Shown: positions 23,139 to 31,097 of the stretch, piece after piece
Numbering within the stretch: the first letter of the stretch is position 1
Layout: the number at the start of each line of letters is the position of its first letter
From: Candidatus Daviesbacteria bacterium
GTDB lineage: Bacteria > Patescibacteriota > Microgenomatia > Daviesbacterales > UBA10151
Assembly (NCBI GenBank): GCA_003519445.1
Contig: DOWS01000031.1
Coordinates: 2,939-40,037 of the forward strand
DNA: 37,099 bases
Direction: 5' to 3'
Notes under the pieces: generated by a model
Databases searched by the model: none
The model's input: only the letters and a program-made list of their open reading frames with translations
What the model was told of the DNA's origin: nothing
Position numbers and translations under genes: made by a program

Positions 23139-24644
23139 ATGCATTACCTTGCCGGACTCATCATACCAATATTCAGTTTTATTTTCCAATCATATCCCCG
23201 ATTTTTCAATAGATATTTTGGAGTAGATGTTTGGTCAAGAATGCTTGAAACAGATTATATCAGAAAAAACCATCATCGTATCCCAATGCAAAAAATCAGT
23301 GACGGATTTATTTTGGAAGGGTATTTTAACTATCCTCCGGTAATGCCCTGGCTGCTCTCTTTTATATCTAAAAAAAAGCTTTTTAGTATCCAAGGATTTA
23401 TTGCCCCAATTTTCGATATTCTGCAAAATATATTGATTTTTATTATAACTTTGCAAATCACCGGTAAAATAGAAACTGCTATTCTTGCACAACTTGTCTA
23501 TGCAACCATTCCTCTGACAATTTTGGAAAATAGCTACCTTACTCCCAGATCTTTAGGTTATTTAAATTTTACATTGGCTTTTTATCCACTACTGCTCTAC
23601 TCTATCCAACCAAATATCTTATACCTTTTCATATCATTTATTTTTCTCACCTTAAGTTTTTTTACACATAAATTTGCAACCCAATCCCTATTTTTTGCCT
23701 GTCTATTTTTTTCAATTATCGAGAATCGGACTTTTCCTTATCTACTGATTTTCTTACTATCCTTTATCACTGCAATTATCATAAGCAAGGGCTATTATTT
23801 GCGGATTCTACAAGGCCATATTGATAACATCCGATTTTGGATGAGAAATTTTAGATACCGGTTTGCCCATCAGGTAAGAGGAGTAATAAGACAGCGGGGA
23901 AAAACAGATTTCGTCGGTAAAGTCTATTACCTTCTGGGCACATTTACCCCTGTAACTCTAATTGGGACCAATATATGGATAGTTTTTCCTTTGCTGTTTT
24001 TCGCAGCCGCTTCATTTGGCTGGCAACTTATACCTATCGGCAACCCTCTTTTATATAAAATGAGCATGCTGGTAGTGTTCTTCTATATTTTGTCCATTTT
24101 GGTTTTATCAATCAAATTTCTGATACCGATCGGGGAAGGGCAAAGATATTTGGAAATGGTACTGACCCCAACTGCAATTATTGCCGCCATTACCTTTTTT
24201 GCATTGTTAGATACAAATTACAAAAATGCAGTCATAGTCATTTTCCTGTCTATTCTTTTTGTAAATCTATCCTTAACGGTTTTTATTCAGTGGAAAGGCA
24301 TTATTGAAGATAAAAATCGCTCTGTTACCAAAGATATGAAAAAAATTTTTTCTTTCGTAAACAGGTTAAAACCTGTCCCCAGGGTTCTTTGTATTCCTCA
24401 TCAGATTACTACTATGATTTTATACAGTACTAAAGCAAAAGTGCTGGTAGATATTCAGGCAGGAACATTGCAAAGAATAGAGGATGTTTTTCCGATCCTA
24501 AAATCTTCGGTTTCGGATATTGCCAAAAAATATAACCTAAATATCCTGATTCTTAAGAAAAACTATGCATCAATGGAGGAATTAAATATGACAAAAAAGG
24601 ATCTGCTGTTTGAAACAGAAGATACCCAGGTTTTTAGAATTTAG
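23139..24644 (+). CDS. Polytopic membrane protein, GT-C-like
   Basis: A 501-residue protein with about nine to ten hydrophobic segments up to residue 405 and a small soluble tail (about 410-501). The first outside loop holds GVDVWSRMLETDYIRKNHH, with Asp30 soon after the first membrane segment, as in GT-C glycosyltransferases and STT3-like proteins. FNYPPVMPWLLSF follows, and IGEGQRYLEMVLTPTAI near 335-350 resembles the conserved arginine region of such enzymes. The tail (RVLCIPHQITTMILY, VLVDIQAG) is of unknown function. No family is assigned with certainty; transfer of a lipid-linked sugar outside the membrane is inference. It is a lone plus-strand gene between two minus operons. Its last 11 bases are antisense to the end of the SDR gene at 24634. 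Confidence 0.72.
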   Translation: MHYLAGLIIPIFSFIFQSYPRFFNRYFGVDVWSRMLETDYIRKNHHRIPMQKISDGFILEGYFNYPPVMPWLLSFISKKKLFSIQGFIAPIFDILQNILIFIITLQITGKIETAILAQLVYATIPLTILENSYLTPRSLGYLNFTLAFYPLLLYSIQPNILYLFISFIFLTLSFFTHKFATQSLFFACLFFSIIENRTFPYLLIFLLSFITAIIISKGYYLRILQGHIDNIRFWMRNFRYRFAHQVRGVIRQRGKTDFVGKVYYLLGTFTPVTLIGTNIWIVFPLLFFAAASFGWQLIPIGNPLLYKMSMLVVFFYILSILVLSIKFLIPIGEGQRYLEMVLTPTAIIAAITFFALLDTNYKNAVIVIFLSILFVNLSLTVFIQWKGIIEDKNRSVTKDMKKIFSFVNRLKPVPRVLCIPHQITTMILYSTKAKVLVDIQAGTLQRIEDVFPILKSSVSDIAKKYNLNILILKKNYASMEELNMTKKDLLFETEDTQVFRI

Positions 24645-25584
24645 ATATATTTTTCTTCCACCATTCAAAGGTTAATTTCAATCCCTCGTCCAGTTCCACT
24701 TCCGGCACAAACCCCAAAAACCGGTTAGCCTTCTCAATATTTGGCTTTCTGTCTAAAACTTCAACTTTTCTTCCCTCAATAAAAATTATTTCCGAACCTT
24801 TGACAAATGCTTGAATTTTTTTTGCCAGCTCCAGTATGGTTACATAAGCTTTAGGATTACCTATGTTAAAACATTCTCCGTAAACTTTTCTTTTCAAAAT
24901 TAGTTCCACGGCCCGAGCCATATCCGATATATAGCACCAAGCTCTTTTTTGCAACCCATCGCCCGTAACGAAAATCTTTCCGGTCTTTATAGCCGAGGTT
25001 AACATATTACTTATGGATCCTTCACCCACTTGTCTGGGACCATAAATATTAAACGGTCTTACCATATTAATTGGCAGTTCATATTTTTTAAAATATGCTC
25101 TGGCCAAATGATCAGAGGCCACTTTAGAAACGGCATATGACCACCTTCCTTCGGAGACTGGACCAATGCAGGTTGAATCATCTTCTGAAACATCAATTGC
25201 AAAAGATCCATAAACCTCTGATGTTGAAAAAGTAATTATTCTTTCAATCTTTTTACCTGCCAAAACTTTCAGCAAATTTGCTGTTCCGAATAGATTCACA
25301 TCTAAAGTCAATAAAGGATCTTTTTCGTAAAAAGAAGCTCCTGCAATTGCCGCCAAATGAATTATAATATCTTTATCCTTAACAACTTTCTTCACCCCTT
25401 CCGCATCCCTAATATCCCCTTTGATAAAAGAAACCTTCTCCTTAATTGATTCAGGTAAGAATTGAAAAGAATTTCTTCTGCCGTTATCAAACAAAGTTAT
25501 CCTGTTGTCTTTGTAGAACGCTTCCGTAAGGAAACTGCCGATAAATCCCCCGCCACCGGTAATTAGAATGTTTTTACTTGTCAT
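24634..25584 (-). CDS. NAD-dependent nucleotide-sugar epimerase/decarboxylase (SDR)
   Basis: A 316-residue extended SDR starting at the ATG at 25584; a TTG seven codons upstream (25605) also stays in frame but overlaps the previous gene more. Motifs: NILITGGGGFIGS (5-17), IIHLAAIAG, FSTSEVYG, RWSYAVSK catalytic pair, RPFNIYGPRQ and WCYISDMA. The TSEVYG and SYAVSK pattern is common to UDP-glucuronate decarboxylase and UDP-sugar 4-epimerases. It ends the minus operon that contains WbpB-, WbpD- and WbpE-like genes, so epimerisation of a UDP-acetamido sugar or uronic acid is the best guess. It overlaps the upstream aminotransferase by 11 bases. Confidence 0.87.
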   Translation of the reverse strand: MTSKNILITGGGGFIGSFLTEAFYKDNRITLFDNGRRNSFQFLPESIKEKVSFIKGDIRDAEGVKKVVKDKDIIIHLAAIAGASFYEKDPLLTLDVNLFGTANLLKVLAGKKIERIITFSTSEVYGSFAIDVSEDDSTCIGPVSEGRWSYAVSKVASDHLARAYFKKYELPINMVRPFNIYGPRQVGEGSISNMLTSAIKTGKIFVTGDGLQKRAWCYISDMARAVELILKRKVYGECFNIGNPKAYVTILELAKKIQAFVKGSEIIFIEGRKVEVLDRKPNIEKANRFLGFVPEVELDEGLKLTFEWWKKNISKF

Positions 25585-26683
25585 AAAATTGATGAATTTT
25601 TTCAATTACAAAATCAATTTCTTCTTTTTTCATATGCGGATACAGAGGCAGCGAGAGAGTTTCATTGGCATATTTTTCCGCCACAGGAAAATCCCCAACT
25701 CTATACCCTAAAAATTTGTAGGCCGGTTGCAAATGAAGAGGGGTAGGATAATGCACACCTGTTTCAATCCCAAAACCCTTTAGATATTTTGCCAACTCAT
25801 CCCTTTCCGAAATAATGATTGCGAAAATATGATGGCTGCTTTCCCCTCCTTTTGTTGTATCTATAAATTTACAGACATTAGGCAATTTTTTGCGGTAATA
25901 TTTAACAAGTTTTGCCTTCTGTTTAATCCATTTAGTCAAATACTTCAATTTAATGTCCAAGATTGCCCCTTGGATAGCATCCAATCTGCCTGTCGTACCT
26001 ATCATGCTGTGAAAATAGTGATCTTCCCGCCCATGGTTTGACAGTTTCCTGATAATTTCTTCAAGTTTCCCATTATTTGTAACAACCGCCCCACCGTCTC
26101 CAAAAGCCCCTAAATTTTTAACAGGATGAAAACTAAAACATGTAGTCTCTGAAACCAGAGAACCAATAACTCTACCTTTATATTTAGCGCCATGCGCTTG
26201 AGCCGCATCCTCAATTACAACTATCTTTTTAGGCTTACAAAGTCTATGAATTTCATCTATATCAACGGGATTACCATGTAAGTGAACAGGAATCACTGCT
26301 TTAGTTTTTTTAGTTATTTTGGATTTTAAGGATTTAGGGTCTAAATTCAAAGTATTAGGATCTACATCGCAAAAAACAGGTTTTGCTCCAACTAACACGA
26401 TTACTTCCGCTGTTGCGGTAAAGGTATTTGGTACGGTAATAACCTCATCGCCTTCTCCTATACCAAGAGCGAGCAGCGAAAGATATAATGATTCTGTTCC
26501 TGAACTCGTACCAATGCAATACCTTGCATGGCAATATTTGGCGAAATTGTCTTCAAACCTTTTTACCTCCGGCCCCATAATATAGCGGCCGGATTTCAAA
26601 ACTTCCTTTATCTTAGGCAAAACTTCTTTCTCAACAAATTTAAATTGACCCGGTAAATCCATCAATAATATTTTTTTAATCAT
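25574..26683 (-). CDS. DegT/DnrJ/EryC1 sugar aminotransferase (WbpE-like)
   Basis: A 369-residue PLP-dependent aminotransferase with an intact active site: GTSSGTESL (58-66), VIEDAAQAHGA (157-166, Asp159 for the pyridine nitrogen) and CFSFHPVKNLGAFGDGG with Schiff-base Lys189. The following NHGREDHYFHSMIG and GRLDAIQGAIL match the 3-keto sugar aminotransferases WbpE/WlbC and FdtB/QdtB. It would transfer an amino group from glutamate to the 3-keto sugar made by the upstream oxidoreductase, before N-acetylation by the product of the gene at 26676. Among the three DegT proteins of the window this is the only one with the catalytic lysine. It overlaps the upstream gene by eight bases and the downstream gene by eleven. 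Confidence 0.9.
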   Translation of the reverse strand: MIKKILLMDLPGQFKFVEKEVLPKIKEVLKSGRYIMGPEVKRFEDNFAKYCHARYCIGTSSGTESLYLSLLALGIGEGDEVITVPNTFTATAEVIVLVGAKPVFCDVDPNTLNLDPKSLKSKITKKTKAVIPVHLHGNPVDIDEIHRLCKPKKIVVIEDAAQAHGAKYKGRVIGSLVSETTCFSFHPVKNLGAFGDGGAVVTNNGKLEEIIRKLSNHGREDHYFHSMIGTTGRLDAIQGAILDIKLKYLTKWIKQKAKLVKYYRKKLPNVCKFIDTTKGGESSHHIFAIIISERDELAKYLKGFGIETGVHYPTPLHLQPAYKFLGYRVGDFPVAEKYANETLSLPLYPHMKKEEIDFVIEKIHQFYDK

Positions 26684-27221
26684 AATCTTTTATTTCTAAA
26701 ACACTTTTTATCACTTTTGCCGGGTTTCCTGCAACAACAGCATTATCTAAAACATCTTTAGTAACCACACTACCCGCCCCAACCAAAGCATTTTTACCGA
26801 TCTTAACTCCCGGCAAAATTACAGCCCCTGCGCCTATTTTGGCATTCTCACCAATAGTAACACCTTTCAAGTTAAGCTTTGCATGTTTGGATTTTGGATA
26901 TTTTGCATTTGTCAAAACCACACAGGGACCAATCCATGAGTTTCTTTTCAGAACCGAAAATTCAGGAATAAAAGCATTGGAATGCACTCGACACTTATTC
27001 TCAATTACAACATCATGCTCAATAACTGTGTGACTTCCTATGCTAACATTATTGCCTATTTTATTATTTTCCCTGATCAAAACGCCATGGCCGGTCTGGA
27101 AATCATCCCCAATTTTATTACCCGGATATATTACGGTATGCGATCTGATAGTGCTATTTTTTCCTATCCTAGTATCTCCTTTAATAATAACAAATTCTTC
27201 AACCTTTAAATTTTTATCCAT
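26676..27221 (-). CDS. Hexapeptide-repeat N-acetyltransferase (WbpD-like)
   Basis: A 181-residue left-handed beta-helix protein with many hexapeptide repeats (IGKNSTIRSHTVI, IGNNVSIGSHTVIEHDVVI, VTIGENAKIGAGAVILPGVKIG) and the closing AVVAGNPAKVIK. A catalytic-type His lies in the SHTVIEHDVVI region. Size and neighbours match WbpD/WlbB, which acetylate the 3-amino group of UDP-sugars from acetyl-CoA in the cytoplasm. It lies between the oxidoreductase (16-base overlap) and the aminotransferase (8-base overlap), the order expected for the pathway oxidation, amination, acetylation. The substrate is inferred from these neighbours. Confidence 0.9.
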   Translation of the reverse strand: MDKNLKVEEFVIIKGDTRIGKNSTIRSHTVIYPGNKIGDDFQTGHGVLIRENNKIGNNVSIGSHTVIEHDVVIENKCRVHSNAFIPEFSVLKRNSWIGPCVVLTNAKYPKSKHAKLNLKGVTIGENAKIGAGAVILPGVKIGKNALVGAGSVVTKDVLDNAVVAGNPAKVIKSVLEIKDYD

Positions 27222-28216
27222 TTGTTTTTGTTTACCAAAGATTTTTGACAGGCTTCCAAAACCTGTACTACCCTTAAACCATTTTCTAGATCCGTTAATG
27301 GCTGTTTATTGTTTTTAATACAGCCGAAAAAATGGTTCAACTCTTCTAAAAGAGGCTCCTTATTTTCAATCTGTGGCGCATAGATGTCCCCCGAATGCAA
27401 TTTAATCTTATATTCTGTGGCAAGCCCTCTGGCAACTTCTCCTGTATCTACTCTTTTATCATAAATTTTAAGGGGCATCTCATTATCCAAATCATCAAAC
27501 ACCAGCATTTTTTTAGACCCAACTATAGTCATTTTCCGTTCTTTAGCCGGATCCAACCAGCTAACATGAATCTTAACCAAAATATTACCCTGATATCTTA
27601 ACACCGCAAACACTACATCTTCAATTCCTTTTTGCAGATAACAAGCGCCAAATGCCATCACTTCAAAAGGTTGAGTGTCCAGTAAAAAATTTAAAATTGA
27701 AATATCATGGGGAGCCAAATTCCACAAAGCATTAACATCTCCTCTTATTTGTCCCAAATTGACCCTAGTTGAATAGATATAATAAATTTTACCCAGACCA
27801 TCATCTTTGATAATCTGTTTCATTGTTAAAACTGTCGGGTTATATTCAAAAGTATGCCCTACCATAACGATTTTTTTTACTTTTTTGTTAAGTTCTATTA
27901 AACTTTTGGCTTCGACGGTATTTGTAGTGATCGGTTTCTCAATCAGGATGTGCTTGCCCGCTTTTAAGCCTCTAACTGCTAACTGATAATGGGTACTGGC
28001 AGGAGTTGCAATTATGATTGCATCTAAATTAGTACTATCAAATAAAGAATCAGTATCATTCGTGATTTCCGCTTGGGGGTATGAAAGTTTTGCCTCTGCC
28101 TGTCTGCCTAAATCCTTGTCACAAATAACCACCAAGTTAACACCTTTAATTCTGTTTAAAGATTTGGCAATATTTGGTCCCCAATATCCATATCCTATTA
28201 ATGCGCAATTTATCAT
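27206..28216 (-). CDS. Gfo/Idh/MocA sugar 3-dehydrogenase (WbpB-like)
   Basis: A 336-residue NAD(P)-dependent oxidoreductase. The Rossmann start is CALIGYGYWGPNIA (4-17), IIIATPASTH follows, and the family hallmark EKP is at 93-95 (LIEKPITTNT). NLGQIRGDVNALWNLAPHDISIL holds the catalytic His-Asp region. WbpB/WlbA oxidise C3 of UDP-GlcNAcA to the 3-keto form used by the aminotransferase WbpE, and the downstream genes fit that scheme; WbpA, which makes the uronic acid, is not present. It is first in its operon. A well-formed promoter (28229-28257) lies just upstream, with the -10 ending twelve bases before the ATG. Confidence 0.9.
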   Translation of the reverse strand: MINCALIGYGYWGPNIAKSLNRIKGVNLVVICDKDLGRQAEAKLSYPQAEITNDTDSLFDSTNLDAIIIATPASTHYQLAVRGLKAGKHILIEKPITTNTVEAKSLIELNKKVKKIVMVGHTFEYNPTVLTMKQIIKDDGLGKIYYIYSTRVNLGQIRGDVNALWNLAPHDISILNFLLDTQPFEVMAFGACYLQKGIEDVVFAVLRYQGNILVKIHVSWLDPAKERKMTIVGSKKMLVFDDLDNEMPLKIYDKRVDTGEVARGLATEYKIKLHSGDIYAPQIENKEPLLEELNHFFGCIKNNKQPLTDLENGLRVVQVLEACQKSLVNKNKWIKI

Positions 28217-28228
28217 GATTGGTTTAAG

Positions 28229-28257
28229 AGTTTAGCCTAAAGTTTTGCATTCGTCAA
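28229..28257 (-). promoter_or_regulatory. Sigma-70-type promoter of the wbp-like operon
   Basis: On the minus strand TTGACG (28252-28257, five of six consensus bases) is followed by a 17-base spacer and TAAACT (28229-28234, four of six). The -10 ends twelve bases before the ATG at 28216, so the leader should be only about six bases. This is the best-formed promoter in the window and marks the 60-base gap as a true operon boundary. Confidence 0.6.
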
Positions 28258-28276
28258 TAAAATTGAATAAAATCTG

Positions 28277-29116
28277 TTATTTGACAGCTTTTACAAAAAT
28301 AGAAACACCTATTTTCTGGGGGAAAATATCATTTAAATTGTCATATAAATTGACTGTTGAAAAAATTGTTTTTACAAAAAATGGTTGCCTGTTGTTTTTA
28401 AATTTATTCATTCCGGAAGCTAAATTTTTAGGCAATTTATGAGAATAAAAAAGCTTTGCTATAAAATTTACAATATAATGATTAAACGGTAGACACCAAC
28501 TAGTCAGAGATTCTGCTTTAATAATTTTAAAACCTACTTTCTTAATTAATTGCTCTACCCGTTCCTTTTTATAAAGTCTGGCGTGTTGATTCCATATTCC
28601 TGCCCAAAATCCTGCTTTGATATGAGTATTGAAAAAATGCTGCAAAGTCCAATTAATTGGATCCCAAAGAAATGGATAATCAATGTTGCAGGTTGTTAAA
28701 GCAAATATCCCATTCTTTTGTAAAACCCTGTAAGCTTCTTTCAAAGTTTTATTTTCATCTTGTACATGCTCCAATACTTCACTCATCACTATCTTATCAA
28801 AAGAATTTTCCGCAAAGGGCAATTTTGAACCATCTGCCTTAATCAGCTTAACTTTAGCATCACCAATAAATTTTTTAGCATCATCAAGCGCTATTTGATC
28901 ATTGTCTATTCCGAAGAGAGCTAGTTTCAATCCTAATCTGTTTAGTAAACTAAGATAATATCCGTTTCCGCAACCAACTTCCAAAACCTTATCCCCATCT
29001 TTTAATTCCAATCCTTCTACAATATTCCTAGCGCGTCTCTTAAGTGCCATATCACCAACAGTTTTAAGAGAAAAATCTAATTTATGCTTGATATGTTTTA
29101 ATGATTGCTTCGACAT
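28277..29116 (-). CDS. Class I SAM-dependent methyltransferase
   Basis: A 279-residue protein started at the ATG at 29116; an in-frame TTG at 29143 is possible but lies deeper in the upstream gene. SAM motif I is VLEVGCGNG (44-52), the acidic adenosine ligand is in FGIDNDQIALD (68-78), ADGSKLPFAENSFDKIVMSEVLEHVQD (94-120) is the standard motif II/III region, and RVLQKNGIFALTT follows. The C-terminal 110 residues, with WNQHARLYKKERVEQLIKKVGF, are typical of type-11 methyltransferases in polysaccharide clusters. It probably methylates a sugar or polyprenol-linked glycan; the acceptor is unknown. It overlaps the GT4 gene by 35 bases and is last in its operon. Confidence 0.87.
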   Translation of the reverse strand: MSKQSLKHIKHKLDFSLKTVGDMALKRRARNIVEGLELKDGDKVLEVGCGNGYYLSLLNRLGLKLALFGIDNDQIALDDAKKFIGDAKVKLIKADGSKLPFAENSFDKIVMSEVLEHVQDENKTLKEAYRVLQKNGIFALTTCNIDYPFLWDPINWTLQHFFNTHIKAGFWAGIWNQHARLYKKERVEQLIKKVGFKIIKAESLTSWCLPFNHYIVNFIAKLFYSHKLPKNLASGMNKFKNNRQPFFVKTIFSTVNLYDNLNDIFPQKIGVSIFVKAVK

Positions 29117-30200
29117 TTTTTTCCGGGTATCTCCTTTCTGCAAATTTCCGGCAATTACCTGCTATCTTTTTTAAACGATCGCTATTTTTATAAAAATACA
29201 AAACTGCATCCTTTATCTTTTCCGCACTCACATCAATCAATTTTCCTACACTTTCATCCATCGCTTCAGAAATAGCCCCGCGGTTAGCTCCAATTACCGG
29301 TGTACCGCATGCCAATGATTCTAAAATTACTCTGCCAAACCCTTCTTCTGAAACAGAAGGAACAATCAGTATATCCGATCCACTATAATACAGAGATAAC
29401 TTATCCTGGTCAATAACTCCAATCAACTCTATATTTCTATATCCAGATGCCGCCTTTTTCACTTCTCCCTCCAGCGGCCCTGATCCGATAATTTTTAAGT
29501 TTATACTTCTATCCCACTCCTGCACAGACTCCAAAAGCTCTAAAACTCCCTTTTCCTTAACTAATCTTCCCACAAATAAAACTGTAAATTTATCTTTCCA
29601 TCCCAGTTGACTTTTTGCATCCTCTACTCTTTTAAATTTTTCTAAATCAATCCAGTAAATAAAATCTCCTATCTTACTAACAGGCACCCCGAGTGAACGA
29701 ATTTCTGCAGCTGCTTGTTTTGATAAACCCAAACAAAAATTGGCATTTTTAAAAATCCAACCGGCAAATTCTCTGTAAAAACCCTTTTTGGGAAAACTAT
29801 AAATGCTGTGCATAGAAACAACTGTTCTTTTATTAAAAATCTTTCCCCAAAAAACCCCCACAAATCCTGCAACTAATCCATGAGCGTGAATAACATCCGA
29901 ATTCTTCCAGATTAAAATTAGCGGGGTTATAAAAAATAAACCGGGCAAAAGATAAAAAAATTCTAAAATTGGAAAGCTAACCAATTTATAAAATAGTCCT
30001 GTAATCCAAGGAATTCTAATAACCATAATGTTCTTGTTTTTTTCAACCCCCCGCCAGAAAACATCAGTAGTAAGCGGCTGATAAGTTAAGACATCTACAT
30101 CAAAACCTCTTTTAATTAAAACTTCAACTAGATCATCAAGATGAGTTTCAACTCCACCGATATTTGGTCTGAAATGAGCTGTCAGTTGTAGGATTTTCAA
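29082..30200 (-). CDS. GT4 family glycosyltransferase with TTG start
   Basis: A 372-residue GT-B glycosyltransferase of family 4. Acceptor side: LTAHFRPNIGGVETHLDDL (7-24) with the GG-V-E loop, and VVSMHS. Donor side: FVGRLVKEKGVLELL (209-223), IIGSGPLEG and the complete E-x7-E motif (Glu286 to Glu294, EGFGRVILE). I chose a TTG at 30200 because it forms a TTGA overlap with the stop of the upstream GT2 and is preceded at 11 bases by GGGAGG, a good ribosome binding site; this gives the normal MKILQLTAHF-type start. The in-frame extension up to 30311 lies inside the upstream gene and is not GT4-like. It probably adds a sugar to a lipid-linked precursor in the cytoplasm. Confidence 0.88.
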   Translation of the reverse strand: MKILQLTAHFRPNIGGVETHLDDLVEVLIKRGFDVDVLTYQPLTTDVFWRGVEKNKNIMVIRIPWITGLFYKLVSFPILEFFYLLPGLFFITPLILIWKNSDVIHAHGLVAGFVGVFWGKIFNKRTVVSMHSIYSFPKKGFYREFAGWIFKNANFCLGLSKQAAAEIRSLGVPVSKIGDFIYWIDLEKFKRVEDAKSQLGWKDKFTVLFVGRLVKEKGVLELLESVQEWDRSINLKIIGSGPLEGEVKKAASGYRNIELIGVIDQDKLSLYYSGSDILIVPSVSEEGFGRVILESLACGTPVIGANRGAISEAMDESVGKLIDVSAEKIKDAVLYFYKNSDRLKKIAGNCRKFAERRYPEKNVEAIIKTYQA

Positions 30201-31027
30201 AGTTTTCTTAACCTCCCTAAAATATACCCCAATCCTCCACCCAGTAGTTCCGCCGATAACATTATAATCATAGCCGGTGTCAGTACCGGATGCATCAATA
30301 ATTTTTTCCAATTCCTATAAAATACCGGTCTTAAAAAATATATTGTTTTAGAGCTAACAATTGAAATATTATGTTTTTCCAAGTATTTATATGACGAAAG
30401 CGCATAATAAAATTTTTTCTTTGCTAAAATCCAAGGCGAAGGTACTCTCTCCCGGTGATATATATGAGCCTTAATCCTATTAATCCTAAAACCCAATTCT
30501 ATAATAGTTTCCGGTAAATCCCAATCTTCTGGTCCGGTAATAGTTTCATCATAGCCACCTGCTTTTTGAAAAACTTCTTTTTTGAAAAATCTGGCTGCAT
30601 CAGTAATTGGGTCACCTTTTTCATTATAAAAAGACCGCTCAAATGCTTTAACTTTTTCCCAGAAATAAATTGCTTTAGATTTCTCCGGGATCGCAACTCC
30701 ACCAATATCCGGATTTTTGAAACAAACTTCAATGCATTCATTTAAAACATTTTCTGAAAGTTCCATATCCGCATCTACAAATAAAAGGTATTCTCCCTTT
30801 GCTATTCTTGCTCCAAAATTCCTCTGGGCGCTTCTTTCCGGTCCAAAATTATATACTTTAACTCCCATATCTTTAGCAATCTCCACAGTCTTATCTGTAG
30901 AATTATTATCAACCAAAATAATTTCCCAATTTTTGTATGTTTGTCTACCAAACGATATGAGGAGTTTTTTAATTACCTTCTCTTCGTTTTTAGTAGTAAT
31001 AATCACAGACACCAAAGAAGTAACCAT
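30197..31027 (-). CDS. GT2 family glycosyltransferase
   Basis: A 276-residue family 2 glycosyltransferase starting at the ATG at 31027 (MVTSLVSVIITTKNEE); an in-frame TTG at 31051 would add eight residues. The metal-binding motif is FVDADMEL (DAD at 85-87) and TGPEDWDL carries the ED pair (167-168). The C-terminus has a membrane segment (about 247-270, AMIIMLSAELLGGGLGYILG), so the enzyme is anchored at the inner face. It is the first gene of a three-gene minus operon (GT2, GT4, methyltransferase). TATTAT ten bases before the ATG is a probable -10. Donor and acceptor are unknown. Confidence 0.89.
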   Translation of the reverse strand: MVTSLVSVIITTKNEEKVIKKLLISFGRQTYKNWEIILVDNNSTDKTVEIAKDMGVKVYNFGPERSAQRNFGARIAKGEYLLFVDADMELSENVLNECIEVCFKNPDIGGVAIPEKSKAIYFWEKVKAFERSFYNEKGDPITDAARFFKKEVFQKAGGYDETITGPEDWDLPETIIELGFRINRIKAHIYHRERVPSPWILAKKKFYYALSSYKYLEKHNISIVSSKTIYFLRPVFYRNWKKLLMHPVLTPAMIIMLSAELLGGGLGYILGRLRKL

Positions 31028-31037
31028 TTCAATCCAA

Positions 31038-31043
31038 ATAATA
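31038..31043 (-). promoter_or_regulatory. Candidate -10 box for the GT2 gene at 31027
   Basis: TATTAT on the minus strand ends ten bases before the ATG at 31027. No strong -35 is present. Position matches the other start-proximal -10 boxes of the window. Confidence 0.3.
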
Positions 31044-31059
31044 ACATACAAAAACTGTC

Positions 31060-31088
31060 TTTACATTTTTCCTTTTCTTTGTTACCTT
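31060..31088 (+). promoter_or_regulatory. Candidate promoter for the membrane-protein gene at 31098
   Basis: TTTACA (31060-31065, five of six for a -35) is followed by a 17-base spacer and TACCTT (31083-31088), a weak -10 that ends nine bases before the GTG start. It lies in the 70-base divergent spacer. Confidence 0.3.
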
Positions 31089-31097
31089 AGTTTACAA

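Noticed and set aside
30201..30311. N-terminal extension of the GT4 at 29082-30200
   Set aside because: It overlaps the GT2 gene and reads as an out-of-frame translation; the TTG at 30200 has both an overlap junction and a ribosome binding site.
30717..31097. In-frame extension of the membrane protein at 31098 on the plus strand
   Set aside because: It is antisense to the well-supported GT2 gene at 30197-31027 and its translation is low-complexity and Ser-rich, not like a membrane-protein start; the GTG at 31098 gives a sensible first membrane segment.
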